A stretch of DNA of 41,303 bases, taken from contig CAMDOP010000001.1 of NCBI GenBank assembly GCA_945903675.1, forward strand, positions 1 through 41,303, read 5' to 3'. The position numbers were made by a program, and so were the translations under genes. The DNA is from Crenothrix polyspora (GTDB lineage: Bacteria > Pseudomonadota > Gammaproteobacteria > Methylococcales > Methylomonadaceae). The notes beneath the pieces are model-generated. The model ran no database searches. It saw only the letters and a program-made list of their open reading frames with translations, and was not told the DNA's origin. This document shows positions 24,117 through 32,274 of the stretch, in pieces (positions within the stretch are counted from its first letter, which is position 1; every line of letters starts with the position of its first letter).

Positions 24117-25778
24117 TTATTTTTCTAACTGCTTAAAGAGATCAGCCATCGTAGGAGTTCCAGCCGATTGCTGAGTATGATCCTTAATGGTATGTGTTTC
24201 TTCGTCTTGGTCTTTTGCTTTAATTGACAACGAAATTGACTTGCTCTTCTTATCTACACCGATAAACTTAGCTTCAAGAACATCACCCTCTTTCAGTAAA
24301 GTACGAGCATCTTCAACGCGATCACGTTGAATTTCTGAGGCACGTAAATAACCCTCAACATTATCAGCCAATAAAATAATTGCGCCTTTGGCGTCAACTT
24401 CTTTAATAGTACCTTTTACCAAACTACCTTTTTCATTAGTTGCTAAAAAGTTTTGGAAAGGGTCTTGTTCCAACTGTTTAATACCTAGCGAGATACGCTC
24501 ACGCTCAGAATCTACTGCTAAAATAACAGTTTCTAATTCATCACCTTTCTTAAACTCACGTACTGATGTTTCGCCGTCATCTGCCCAAGATATATCCGAC
24601 ATATGAACCAGACCATCAATACCACCATCTAATCCGATGAAAATACCGAAATCAGTAATTGATTTTATTTTTCCAGAGATTTTATCGCCTTTGTTATGAG
24701 TTGCGGCAAATTCATCCCATGGATTAGTTTTGCACTGTTTCATACCTAAAGAAATACGACGACGCTCTTCATCAATTTCTATAACCATTACTTCAACGTC
24801 ATCACCTAATTGAACTAACTTAGATGGATTAACATTTTTGTTGGTCCAATCCATTTCAGAAACGTGAACCAAACCTTCAACACCCTCTTCAATTTCAACA
24901 AAACAACCATAGTCGGTTAAATTATTTACTTTACCGAATACACGAGTACCGGCAGGGTATCTACGAGCAATATTTTGCCATGGATCTTCACCCATTTGTT
25001 TCATACCTAAAGAAACACGGTTTTTATCTTTGTCGTATTTCAATACTTTAATTTTAATTTCTTGACCGATTTCAACACATTCAGATGGATGACGTACACG
25101 TCTCCATGCCATATCAGTGATGTGTAATAAACCGTCAATTCCGCCCAAATCAATGAACGCGCCGTAATCAGTAAGATTTTTAACAACACCGGTGACAACT
25201 GCACCCTCTTCCAGTGTTTTCAGTAACTCTTCTCTTTCTGCACTGTATTCTTTTTCTACTACTGCACGACGTGAAAGAACAACATTATTACGTTTTTGAT
25301 CTATTTTAATAACTTTGAATTCAAGATCACGATTTTCTAAGAAAGTCGTATCTCTAATAGGACGAACGTCAACTAAAGAGCCTGGCAAGAAGGCACGCAA
25401 CGCGCCAACCGATACAGTGAAACCTCCGCGAACTTTACCAGTGATTTGACCGATAATAGTGGCTTCTTTTTCAAAAGCAGTTTCAAGTTCGAACCAAGCT
25501 TTGTTTTTCTTCGCTTTATCTCTAGAAAGAAGCGTAGCGCCTAAACCATCTTCGAATAAATCCAAAGCAACTTCAACTTCATCGCCAATTGAAACTTCCA
25601 ATTCACCATTGTTGTTTAAAAATTGCCATTTAGGAATCACGCCTTCTGATTTAGAATGCGTACTGACGATAACCATGTCATTTTCAATATCAATGACTGT
25701 ACCGATCAACATGGCACCAGGACTCATTTTGGTTCTGGTTAAACTTTCTTCTAGTAATGCAGCAAAGCTTTCGCTCAT
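24117..25778 (-). CDS. rpsA: 30S ribosomal protein S1
   Basis: Binds mRNA on the 30S subunit. The real start is taken as ATG 25778 (MSESFAALLEESL), giving 553 residues (E. coli 557); the open frame extends 23 codons further upstream into the leader, which is rejected. Six S1 repeats follow: the first two are ribosome-binding, the last four RNA-binding. Each of these carries the typical G-x-F-V/I...GLVH-S core, for example YGAFIDLGGIDGLLHITDM, YGCFVEIEEGVEGLVHVSEM and FGIFIGLDGGIDGLVHMSDI. Conserved RISLGMKQ phrases separate the repeats. The leader contains an intrinsic-terminator hairpin and weak Shine-Dalgarno (GGGA), consistent with S1 autoregulation known from E. coli. Confidence 0.97.
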   Translation of the reverse strand: MSESFAALLEESLTRTKMSPGAMLIGTVIDIENDMVIVSTHSKSEGVIPKWQFLNNNGELEVSIGDEVEVALDLFEDGLGATLLSRDKAKKNKAWFELETAFEKEATIIGQITGKVRGGFTVSVGALRAFLPGSLVDVRPIRDTTFLENRDLEFKVIKIDQKRNNVVLSRRAVVEKEYSAEREELLKTLEEGAVVTGVVKNLTDYGAFIDLGGIDGLLHITDMAWRRVRHPSECVEIGQEIKIKVLKYDKDKNRVSLGMKQMGEDPWQNIARRYPAGTRVFGKVNNLTDYGCFVEIEEGVEGLVHVSEMDWTNKNVNPSKLVQLGDDVEVMVIEIDEERRRISLGMKQCKTNPWDEFAATHNKGDKISGKIKSITDFGIFIGLDGGIDGLVHMSDISWADDGETSVREFKKGDELETVILAVDSERERISLGIKQLEQDPFQNFLATNEKGSLVKGTIKEVDAKGAIILLADNVEGYLRASEIQRDRVEDARTLLKEGDVLEAKFIGVDKKSKSISLSIKAKDQDEETHTIKDHTQQSAGTPTMADLFKQLEK

Positions 25779-25833
25779 TTTATTATTTCCCAAGTTTGTC
25801 GAAACTCGAACAAACCTTTTCTTTATCAAAGTT

Positions 25834-25862
25834 AAAAAAAACCACACTTAACAATAGTGCGG
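25834..25862 (-). terminator. Hairpin with U8 tail in the rpsA leader
   Basis: Minus-strand CCGCACT (25862-25856) and AGTGTGG (25848-25842) pair over seven bases, one of them G-U, with a 7-nt loop. Eight Us follow (25841-25834). It sits between cmk and rpsA, about 16 bases after the cmk stop, and can separate ribosomal from metabolic expression. Confidence 0.72.
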
Positions 25863-25877
25863 CCATACGAAAAATCC

Positions 25878-26534
25878 TTAACGGATTAAATTTAATACCT
25901 CTTCAACGACTGCGTTAATAGTCATATCAGATGAGTCTATATAAAGAGCATCACTCGCCATAGCTAATGGAGCTGTTTCACGTTCCATATCACGACGATC
26001 ACGAACTTCGATCTCACTTTTTATTTTTGCAAGATTAGCATCAATTGCTTTTTCTATCAACTGTTTATATCTTCTTTCCGCTCTTTTTTCTGCACTCGCG
26101 GTTAAGAATACTTTATTTTCGGCATCAGGAAAAACAATCGTACCCATATAACGACCATCAGCAACTAAACCCGGCATCCGCCTGAAATCTTTCTGTTTCT
26201 GTAAAAGAATTGCTCTAACTTCTGGCAGTGAAGCAACTTGAGAAGCTATATTGCCTGTATTTTCTAGTCCTAATTGATCAGTAATATCTTTGTCATTAAG
26301 CTTAACAATTAACGCATCACCACATTCAAACTCTAACACCATAGCTTGTGTTACTTTAACAATTTCACTGATATTAGCCATATCAACCGAAGCATTTTGA
26401 ATAGCTATAGCCACTGACCTATATATTGATCCGCTATCCAAATAATGCCAGCCTAGTTTTTTTGCTACTAAACGACTGATAGTACCCTTTCCAGCTCCAC
26501 TAGGACCATCTATCGTTAAAACAGGTGCTAACAT
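25878..26534 (-). CDS. cmk: Cytidylate kinase
   Basis: Phosphorylates CMP and dCMP with ATP. The start is set at ATG 26534, which overlaps the tyrA/aroA stop as TGATG and has GAGGA eight bases upstream; a TTG five codons earlier is a less likely start. The 218 residues show P-loop GPSGAGKG at 10-17, YLDSGSIYRSVA near 31 (the CMP-binding Y-D-S-G-x-x-Y-R pattern), VADGRYMGTIVFPDA near 125 and RDRRDMERETAPL near 180, which carries the conserved Arg/Asp of the NMP-binding insert. It is translationally coupled to the upstream fusion gene and precedes rpsA, as in most gammaproteobacteria. Confidence 0.97.
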   Translation of the reverse strand: MLAPVLTIDGPSGAGKGTISRLVAKKLGWHYLDSGSIYRSVAIAIQNASVDMANISEIVKVTQAMVLEFECGDALIVKLNDKDITDQLGLENTGNIASQVASLPEVRAILLQKQKDFRRMPGLVADGRYMGTIVFPDAENKVFLTASAEKRAERRYKQLIEKAIDANLAKIKSEIEVRDRRDMERETAPLAMASDALYIDSSDMTINAVVEEVLNLIR

Positions 26535-28729
26535 CAAGATTCCTCGCAAACCAAGTCCAAACCTAAGCGATGAACCAAATCTTTAAACTCAGGAAAAGAA
26601 GTATTTACATTGGCACAATCTAAAATTGTAATGGGTGCATCAGCTCGTAATCCAGCAATTGAAAATGCCATAGCAATACGATGGTCACCATGTGACGTTA
26701 CAACACCACCCCCTATAGCGCCACCCTGAATAATCATACCATCTTCAGTTGGCTGAGCATCCACGCCTAGAATTTGTAAACCATCAGCCATAACCTGAAT
26801 TCGATCCGACTCTTTGACTCTCAGCTCTTCAGCACCGCTTAAGCGAGTTTGCCCTTTTGCACAAGCAGCGGCAACAAATAATACCGGGAATTCATCAATA
26901 GCCAAGGGCACTAATGCTTCAGGAATATCGATACCTGTTAAAGGGCTATAGACCACATGTAAATCAGCGACTGGTTCACCACCGACAACGCGCTCATTTA
27001 GCACTTCAATCTTGGCACCCATTAAGCGCAAAATATCAATCACACCTGTACGCGTAGGATTGATACCCACATGCTTAAGTAATAAATCAGAGCCCGGCGC
27101 AATTGATGCGCCTACCAAAAAGAAAGCCGCCGAAGATATGTCACTTGGCACATCAATATCAGCAGCCGTTAATTTACCATCTGCTGTAATCGTAACTTTA
27201 CTGCCTTGTTGTTTAACAGGATATGAGAATCCTGATAACATACGTTCGGTATGATCACGAGTAGGCGCAGGCTCTGTCACGCTCGTTTCACCTTCTGCAT
27301 ACATGCCTGCCAACAACAAACAGGATTTCACCTGTGCGCTAGCCATCGGCATCACATAATCGATACCCTGCAACTGACCTGTTTTACCGGTGATATAAAG
27401 TGGCGCAGTACCATTTTCGGTTGCTTTTATATCAGCACCCATTAATGCTAAAGGCTCAGTAACTCGCTTCATTGGCCTACCCGATAAAGATTTATCACCG
27501 GTTAATACTGAATTAAAAGACTGACCCGCCAATAACCCACTCAATAAGCGCATTGAGGTTCCAGAATTACCAAGATACAACTCATTTTTAGGTGCCTTTA
27601 AACCATGCTTACCAACACCATGAATGGTCAAACAACCATCAACAGGGCCTTCAATTTCAACCCCCATATCGCGAAAAGCTTGTAATGTGGCTAGTGCATC
27701 TTCGGCTTCTAAAAAACCTTTAACATGGGTAACGCCGTCAGCCAATGAACCTAGCATAATAGATCGATGTGACATAGACTTGTCACCTGGCACTCGTGCT
27801 TCACCCTGCAACAATCCGCCTGGCTGAACTTTAAATGTAATTGTTTTAGTCATATTACCTTCAAACTGATTAAGGAAGCGTTGCCTCGCTGTGTTGGCAT
27901 ACGCAAAGATTTCAAAAAGCTGTTGACCATCATCATGTTCCAACAGGCACTGTATTTTATCGAGTTGTAATTTGGTCTGCTCTAGTAACGGGATTATTTC
28001 ATTTTTATTAGCTAAACAAATATCTCGCCACATTGTAGGATCGCTAGAGGCGATACGTGTAAAGTCTCTAAAACCACCCGCCGCATAATTAAAAATCTCA
28101 CTTTGCTCATCTTGATGACCTAGCATATCGACTAAAGCAAATGCCAGCACATGAGGCAAATGACTCGTTGCAGCCAATATCGCATCATGACGATGAACCT
28201 CCATCATGGAAACATCAGAGCCACATTGCTCCCAGAAGCTTTGGATTTTCTGCAGGGCATCTTGGCGAGTATGACTGAGCGGTGAAATAATCAAACGTTT
28301 ATTGACAAATAAATCATCGACCGCCGCCTCAACTCCGCTTTGCTCACCGCCTGCGATAGGATGAGCCAATACAAAATTATTAGGTATTACACCAAAAACT
28401 CGCTGCGCTGCAGCAACGACATTACCCTTAGTACTACCGACATCGGTATAAATCGTATGATCAGACCAAACCGGCTGCAACAATGAAAGTATATTTTCAA
28501 TAGACTCAACGGGAGTTGCAATAACCACACAATCAGCATCTTGCACCGCGACCTCTATGTGCAAAGTGTAATCATCTATTACACCTAAGTGTTTTGCGGT
28601 TTCTAAATTTTGTAAGTCTTGTAAACGACCATAACCCAAGATGTTTTTACTTAATCTTTTTAATCTGGCTGTACGGGCGACAGATCCGCCCATTAAGCCA
28701 ACACCAATAATACAAAGTTTATCGAACAT
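26534..28729 (-). CDS. tyrA-aroA: Prephenate dehydrogenase / EPSP synthase fusion
   Basis: Bifunctional 731-residue protein. Residues 1 to about 290 are prephenate dehydrogenase (tyrosine branch), with the Rossmann motif IIGVGLMGGS at 7-16, ATPVE near 73, and DVGSTKGN and HPIAGGE. From Met293 follows a complete 5-enolpyruvylshikimate-3-phosphate synthase (shikimate pathway) with PGDKSMSHRSIML, LGNSGTSMRLLSG, LSGRPMKR, RDHTERML, DEFPVL and SDRIQ. Known fusions of this type occur in Pseudomonas and relatives. The internal Met293 ATG has no strong ribosome-binding site, so separate synthesis of AroA is unlikely. The start overlaps the end of hisC by 11 bp, and the stop overlaps the cmk start. 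Confidence 0.97.
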   Translation of the reverse strand: MFDKLCIIGVGLMGGSVARTARLKRLSKNILGYGRLQDLQNLETAKHLGVIDDYTLHIEVAVQDADCVVIATPVESIENILSLLQPVWSDHTIYTDVGSTKGNVVAAAQRVFGVIPNNFVLAHPIAGGEQSGVEAAVDDLFVNKRLIISPLSHTRQDALQKIQSFWEQCGSDVSMMEVHRHDAILAATSHLPHVLAFALVDMLGHQDEQSEIFNYAAGGFRDFTRIASSDPTMWRDICLANKNEIIPLLEQTKLQLDKIQCLLEHDDGQQLFEIFAYANTARQRFLNQFEGNMTKTITFKVQPGGLLQGEARVPGDKSMSHRSIMLGSLADGVTHVKGFLEAEDALATLQAFRDMGVEIEGPVDGCLTIHGVGKHGLKAPKNELYLGNSGTSMRLLSGLLAGQSFNSVLTGDKSLSGRPMKRVTEPLALMGADIKATENGTAPLYITGKTGQLQGIDYVMPMASAQVKSCLLLAGMYAEGETSVTEPAPTRDHTERMLSGFSYPVKQQGSKVTITADGKLTAADIDVPSDISSAAFFLVGASIAPGSDLLLKHVGINPTRTGVIDILRLMGAKIEVLNERVVGGEPVADLHVVYSPLTGIDIPEALVPLAIDEFPVLFVAAACAKGQTRLSGAEELRVKESDRIQVMADGLQILGVDAQPTEDGMIIQGGAIGGGVVTSHGDHRIAMAFSIAGLRADAPITILDCANVNTSFPEFKDLVHRLGLDLVCEES

Positions 28730-29834
28730 CAGCCAAAATATCAGTTAATGCCTTAAGAAATACCTGATTCTCTATTTTGGTACCTATACTAATCCGCAAA
28801 TGATTAGGCAATTCATATACTCCTACTGGCCTGACAATAACGCCTTTGCGCAGCAGTGCTTCATAAATGGGCAATCCTGCTTGTTTTAAATCTACCAAAA
28901 CAAAATTCCCTGCTGATGTTACCCACTCTAGATTTAAAGCTTTAAAACCATCGACTAATTGCTGCATGCCTTGCGTATTGACGGTAATAGTCTGCTGCAA
29001 ATGCTCATCGTCACTCAATGCAGCTAATGCTGCCACCAACGCTAAACTATTATTATTAAAAGGTTGACGTACACGGTTAAGAATATCGGCCATTTGAGGG
29101 CTAGATAAACCATAACCGATACGCAAGCCAGCTAAACCATAAGCCTTAGAAAAAGTACGCGTGATCAATAAATTAGGATGATCTTTTAACCAAGCGATAG
29201 AATTGATCGCTGTCACATCATTAACAAATTCAAAATAAGCCTCATCCAACACACATACGCAGGTATCAGGTAGAGCATTTAAAAAGAGCGCTAGACTAGC
29301 TTGACTCAGCAATGTCCCGGTTGGGTTATTAGGGTTAGCAATAAATACTACGCGCGTCTTTTCAGTGACCGCCAATAGCATAGCATCCAAATCATGACCA
29401 TAATTTAATGCTGGCACCACAACTGCGTTCGCACCTACGGCTTGTGTAACGATAGGATATACCGCAAAAGCATGTTGCGAAAAAACGGCTTCGTGTTCTG
29501 GCGTTAAAAATGCCCTAGCTACCAGCTCTAATATTTCATTTGAACCATTACCTAAGGTAATCTGGCTATCATCTAGCGCATATTTATCAGCCAAAGCCTG
29601 CTTTAATAAGAAACCACTACCATCAGGATACAATGCTAATTCAGGTAACACAGAAGCAATAGCTTCTAATGCTTTTTTTCCTGGACCAAGGGGATTTTCA
29701 TTAGAAGCTAGCTTGATAATCTGAGTGAGACCCAACTCGCGCTCTAACTCTTCAATCGGCTTACCGGCTTTATAAGGAATCAGGCGTTGCACACCCGCTA
29801 CCGCAAGTGAGTATATTTTATCGAAATTATTCAT
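28719..29834 (-). CDS. hisC: Histidinol-phosphate / aromatic aminotransferase
   Basis: Class I/II PLP aminotransferase of 371 residues, HisC2 type. Motifs: KLASNENPLGP near 41, GNGSNEILEL near 95, ANPNNPTGT near 165, DEAYFEF near 195 and the PLP lysine in RTFSKAYGLAGLRIGYG near 224. Its place between pheA and tyrA/aroA suggests a role in phenylalanine or tyrosine transamination in addition to or instead of histidine synthesis; HisC paralogs in this supraoperon are known to be broad-range. The gene overlaps tyrA by 11 bp, so the two are translationally coupled. No other his genes are in the window. Confidence 0.94.
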   Translation of the reverse strand: MNNFDKIYSLAVAGVQRLIPYKAGKPIEELERELGLTQIIKLASNENPLGPGKKALEAIASVLPELALYPDGSGFLLKQALADKYALDDSQITLGNGSNEILELVARAFLTPEHEAVFSQHAFAVYPIVTQAVGANAVVVPALNYGHDLDAMLLAVTEKTRVVFIANPNNPTGTLLSQASLALFLNALPDTCVCVLDEAYFEFVNDVTAINSIAWLKDHPNLLITRTFSKAYGLAGLRIGYGLSSPQMADILNRVRQPFNNNSLALVAALAALSDDEHLQQTITVNTQGMQQLVDGFKALNLEWVTSAGNFVLVDLKQAGLPIYEALLRKGVIVRPVGVYELPNHLRISIGTKIENQVFLKALTDILADVR

Positions 29835-29880
29835 GGTTTTAATTAATAGAATTTAATAGTTGTATCGCACTGCCAGCTGC

Positions 29881-30966
29881 TTAGAGCACCGCTTTAGGAT
29901 AAGAACCTAATAACTTAAACATCTTAACATTATCTTTTACGCTACCTAAAGCCTGAGCAATAAGGTTGTCGTCACTATGCCCTTCTACATCAATAAAAAA
30001 CACATAATCCCATAAGCCTTGACGTGAAGGCCTAGATTCAATCTGAACCATACCTATGCCAAATTTTGCGAAGGGCTCAAGAATCTTATGCAAAGCACCC
30101 GGTTGGTTGCCTGTAGAAACGACTAATGAGGTTTTATCATTGCCGGTAGGTGATGATAATTGTTGGCCGATAATAATAAAGCGAGTGGTGTTGTTAGGCT
30201 CATCTTCAATGTTTTTAGCAATAATAGCTAAATTATAAACTTCTGCGGCAACCTTACCTGCAATAGCAGCGCTATGTTTATTATCTAACGCTAAGCGCGC
30301 AGCCTCAGCATTACTATTGACCGCCGTTAACTTAGCGTGCGGAAGATGCTTATCTAACCATTGTCTACACTGGGCTAATGATTGCTGATGAGAATACACT
30401 TCTGCTATTTCTGCGAGATTGGCAGCATGTCCCATCAAATTTTGATGTACTCTGATCTCAACTTCACCGCAGATTTTTAGCGGCGAGTTCAAAAAACGAT
30501 CCAAAGTATGACTAATCACACCTTCAGTAGAGTTCTCAACAGGAACAACACCAAATTGACAGTGTTCAGACTCCACCGCATTAAATATTTCGTTAATAGT
30601 CGCAGCCGGTATCGTTTTAACCGCATGTCCAAAGTGTTTAAAGACAGCTTGCTGAGTAAAAGTGCCTTCAGGACCTAAAAACGCAACATCCATCGGCTTT
30701 TCTAATGCCAAACATGCAGACATCAATTCTCTAAAAAAGCCTGCTGCCGCCACATCAGAGAGCGGCCCTTGATTCAACCCCATAATCCGCCTTAAAACCA
30801 AAGACTCACGATCAGGGCGATAAAAGGTACCTTGCTCGCCTTGAGCCATTTTGGTTTTGGCAACCTCAATGGCACAAGACGCACGCTGATTAATCAACTG
30901 CAATATCTTTTCATCAATTGCATCGATTTTTTCTCTTAATTCAGAAAGTGGGGTCACTGATGGCAT
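29881..30966 (-). CDS. pheA: Chorismate mutase / prephenate dehydratase (P-protein)
   Basis: Bifunctional enzyme for phenylalanine synthesis. The 361 residues carry an AroQ chorismate mutase (LSELREKIDAIDEKILQLIN, about 7-26), prephenate dehydratase (FLGPEGTFTQQAVFKHFG near 95, PVENSTEGVI near 140, and NNTTRFIIIG with the catalytic Thr-Arg-Phe) and a C-terminal ACT domain with GALHKILEPF and ESRPSR, the Phe-binding feedback motifs. The length is typical. It lies 29 bp behind serC and 46 bp before hisC on the same strand. There is no visible leader peptide or attenuator, so regulation is probably by Phe feedback. Confidence 0.97.
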   Translation of the reverse strand: MPSVTPLSELREKIDAIDEKILQLINQRASCAIEVAKTKMAQGEQGTFYRPDRESLVLRRIMGLNQGPLSDVAAAGFFRELMSACLALEKPMDVAFLGPEGTFTQQAVFKHFGHAVKTIPAATINEIFNAVESEHCQFGVVPVENSTEGVISHTLDRFLNSPLKICGEVEIRVHQNLMGHAANLAEIAEVYSHQQSLAQCRQWLDKHLPHAKLTAVNSNAEAARLALDNKHSAAIAGKVAAEVYNLAIIAKNIEDEPNNTTRFIIIGQQLSSPTGNDKTSLVVSTGNQPGALHKILEPFAKFGIGMVQIESRPSRQGLWDYVFFIDVEGHSDDNLIAQALGSVKDNVKMFKLLGSYPKAVL

Positions 30967-30995
30967 GGTTGCGGCTCTATATTGGTACGTTTTTA

Positions 30996-32075
30996 TTAAT
31001 GAGTGCGTTCAAATTCAGCCATAAAATCTATCAAAGCTTGTACACCGGCTTCTGACATAGCATTGTAAATACTTGCCCGCATACCGCCCACTGAACGATG
31101 TCCTTTTAATTCAAACAAACCTTGAGCTTCGGCGGCCACCAAAAAGGGCTTATCCAAACTCTCATCAGACAGAATAAACGGCACGTTCATACGTGAACGC
31201 ACAGCTACATCAACTGGATTTGAATACAAGGCTGATTGATCAATTGCTTGATAAAGCTTAGTCGACTTAGCAATATTATGTTGTTCAATCGCTGCAACAC
31301 CACCTTGTGCCTTTAACCACTTAAGCACTAGGCCAACCAAATACCAATTATAGGTTGCCGGCGTATTTAACATCGACTGATTCTTAGCCTGTTCAGCGTA
31401 ATTAAATATCGAAGGTACTGTTTTTCCAGCATGGCCAATCAAGTCATCTCTGACGATCACTACCGTTACACCTGCAGGCCCCATGTTCTTTTGAGTTCCG
31501 GCATAAATCAAACCATACTGACTGACATCAATATGACGCGATAAGATATTCGAAGACATATCCGAAACCAAGGTTAAGCCCTTAGCATCAGGAATATTTT
31601 GAAATTCCACACCATGTATGGTTTCATTAGATGTGTAATGCAAATAAGCTGCTTGCTCATCCAGTTCCCAAGTTGATGCATCAGGAATACTCGTGAATTT
31701 AGTAGCTTCTGCGCTAGCACTGACCAACACATCACAATAACTTTGCGCGTCTTTAACGGCTTTTTCAGACCAAGCACCGGTTTTAATATAACAAGCTTTG
31801 GTTTTACCGTTTAAAAGATTTTGCGGAATAAAGGAGAATTGTGCAGACGCGCCGCCTTGTAAAAACAACACCTTATAATTATCCGGTATCGCCATCAAGC
31901 TGCGTAAATCACTTTCTAACTCTTCAGCAATAATAGAGAAATGCTTGCCTCTATGACTCATTTCCATCACTGACATACCGCTATTACGCCATTCCAACAT
32001 TTCCTGTTGCGCTTGCAATAACACTGACGCTGGGAATGCAGATGGACCGGCACTAAAATTAAATACTCTGGACAT
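30996..32075 (-). CDS. serC: Phosphoserine aminotransferase
   Basis: PLP enzyme of serine synthesis that also acts in pyridoxal phosphate formation. The 359 residues match the family: VFNFSAGPSAFP at 4-15, MSVMEMSHRGKHF near 34, FLQGGAS near 72, the SDMSSNILSR segment near 170 and the PLP lysine in YAGTQKNMGPAGV near 197. The C-terminal VGGMRASIYNAMSEAGVQ includes the phosphate-binding Arg. It heads the metabolic part of the supraoperon; the 199-bp gap to gyrA contains a hairpin after the gyrA stop, and a promoter must lie in that gap or upstream of gyrA. Confidence 0.97.
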   Translation of the reverse strand: MSRVFNFSAGPSAFPASVLLQAQQEMLEWRNSGMSVMEMSHRGKHFSIIAEELESDLRSLMAIPDNYKVLFLQGGASAQFSFIPQNLLNGKTKACYIKTGAWSEKAVKDAQSYCDVLVSASAEATKFTSIPDASTWELDEQAAYLHYTSNETIHGVEFQNIPDAKGLTLVSDMSSNILSRHIDVSQYGLIYAGTQKNMGPAGVTVVIVRDDLIGHAGKTVPSIFNYAEQAKNQSMLNTPATYNWYLVGLVLKWLKAQGGVAAIEQHNIAKSTKLYQAIDQSALYSNPVDVAVRSRMNVPFILSDESLDKPFLVAAEAQGLFELKGHRSVGGMRASIYNAMSEAGVQALIDFMAEFERTH

Positions 32076-32236
32076 AATTTTCTCGTAGTTAAACTTTAAA
32101 ATGGAATTCTAGCAATGAAGCAAAAGGAGCCTGGTATTTTCGCGGGCCATTATAACCTTTGATCGCTCACAAATACGGAAAATCAACTCGCTAAAGTTAG
32201 TGCATCGTAAGCAGATAACTCTAACTACTTGTAACT

Positions 32237-32263
32237 GTTGGGTTACGCTATCGTGAACCCAAC
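32237..32263 (-). terminator. Hairpin just after gyrA
   Basis: GTTGGGTT (32237-32244) and AACCCAAC (32256-32263) pair perfectly around an 11-nt loop, beginning about 12 bases after the gyrA stop. No T-run follows on the minus strand, so this is a weak or rho-assisted terminator, or an RNA-protecting hairpin. Confidence 0.5.
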
Positions 32264-32274
32264 CACCGCTATGA

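Noticed and set aside
25779..25847. 23-codon N-terminal extension of rpsA
   Set aside because: It lies in the leader hairpin region and is not found in S1 proteins, which begin near MSESFA.
27550..27600. Leucine after LGNSGTSMR in the EPSP synthase as an inhibitor-resistance mutation
   Set aside because: Residues at this position vary naturally between EPSP synthase classes and the key Gly is kept. Sequence alone does not support a resistance claim.
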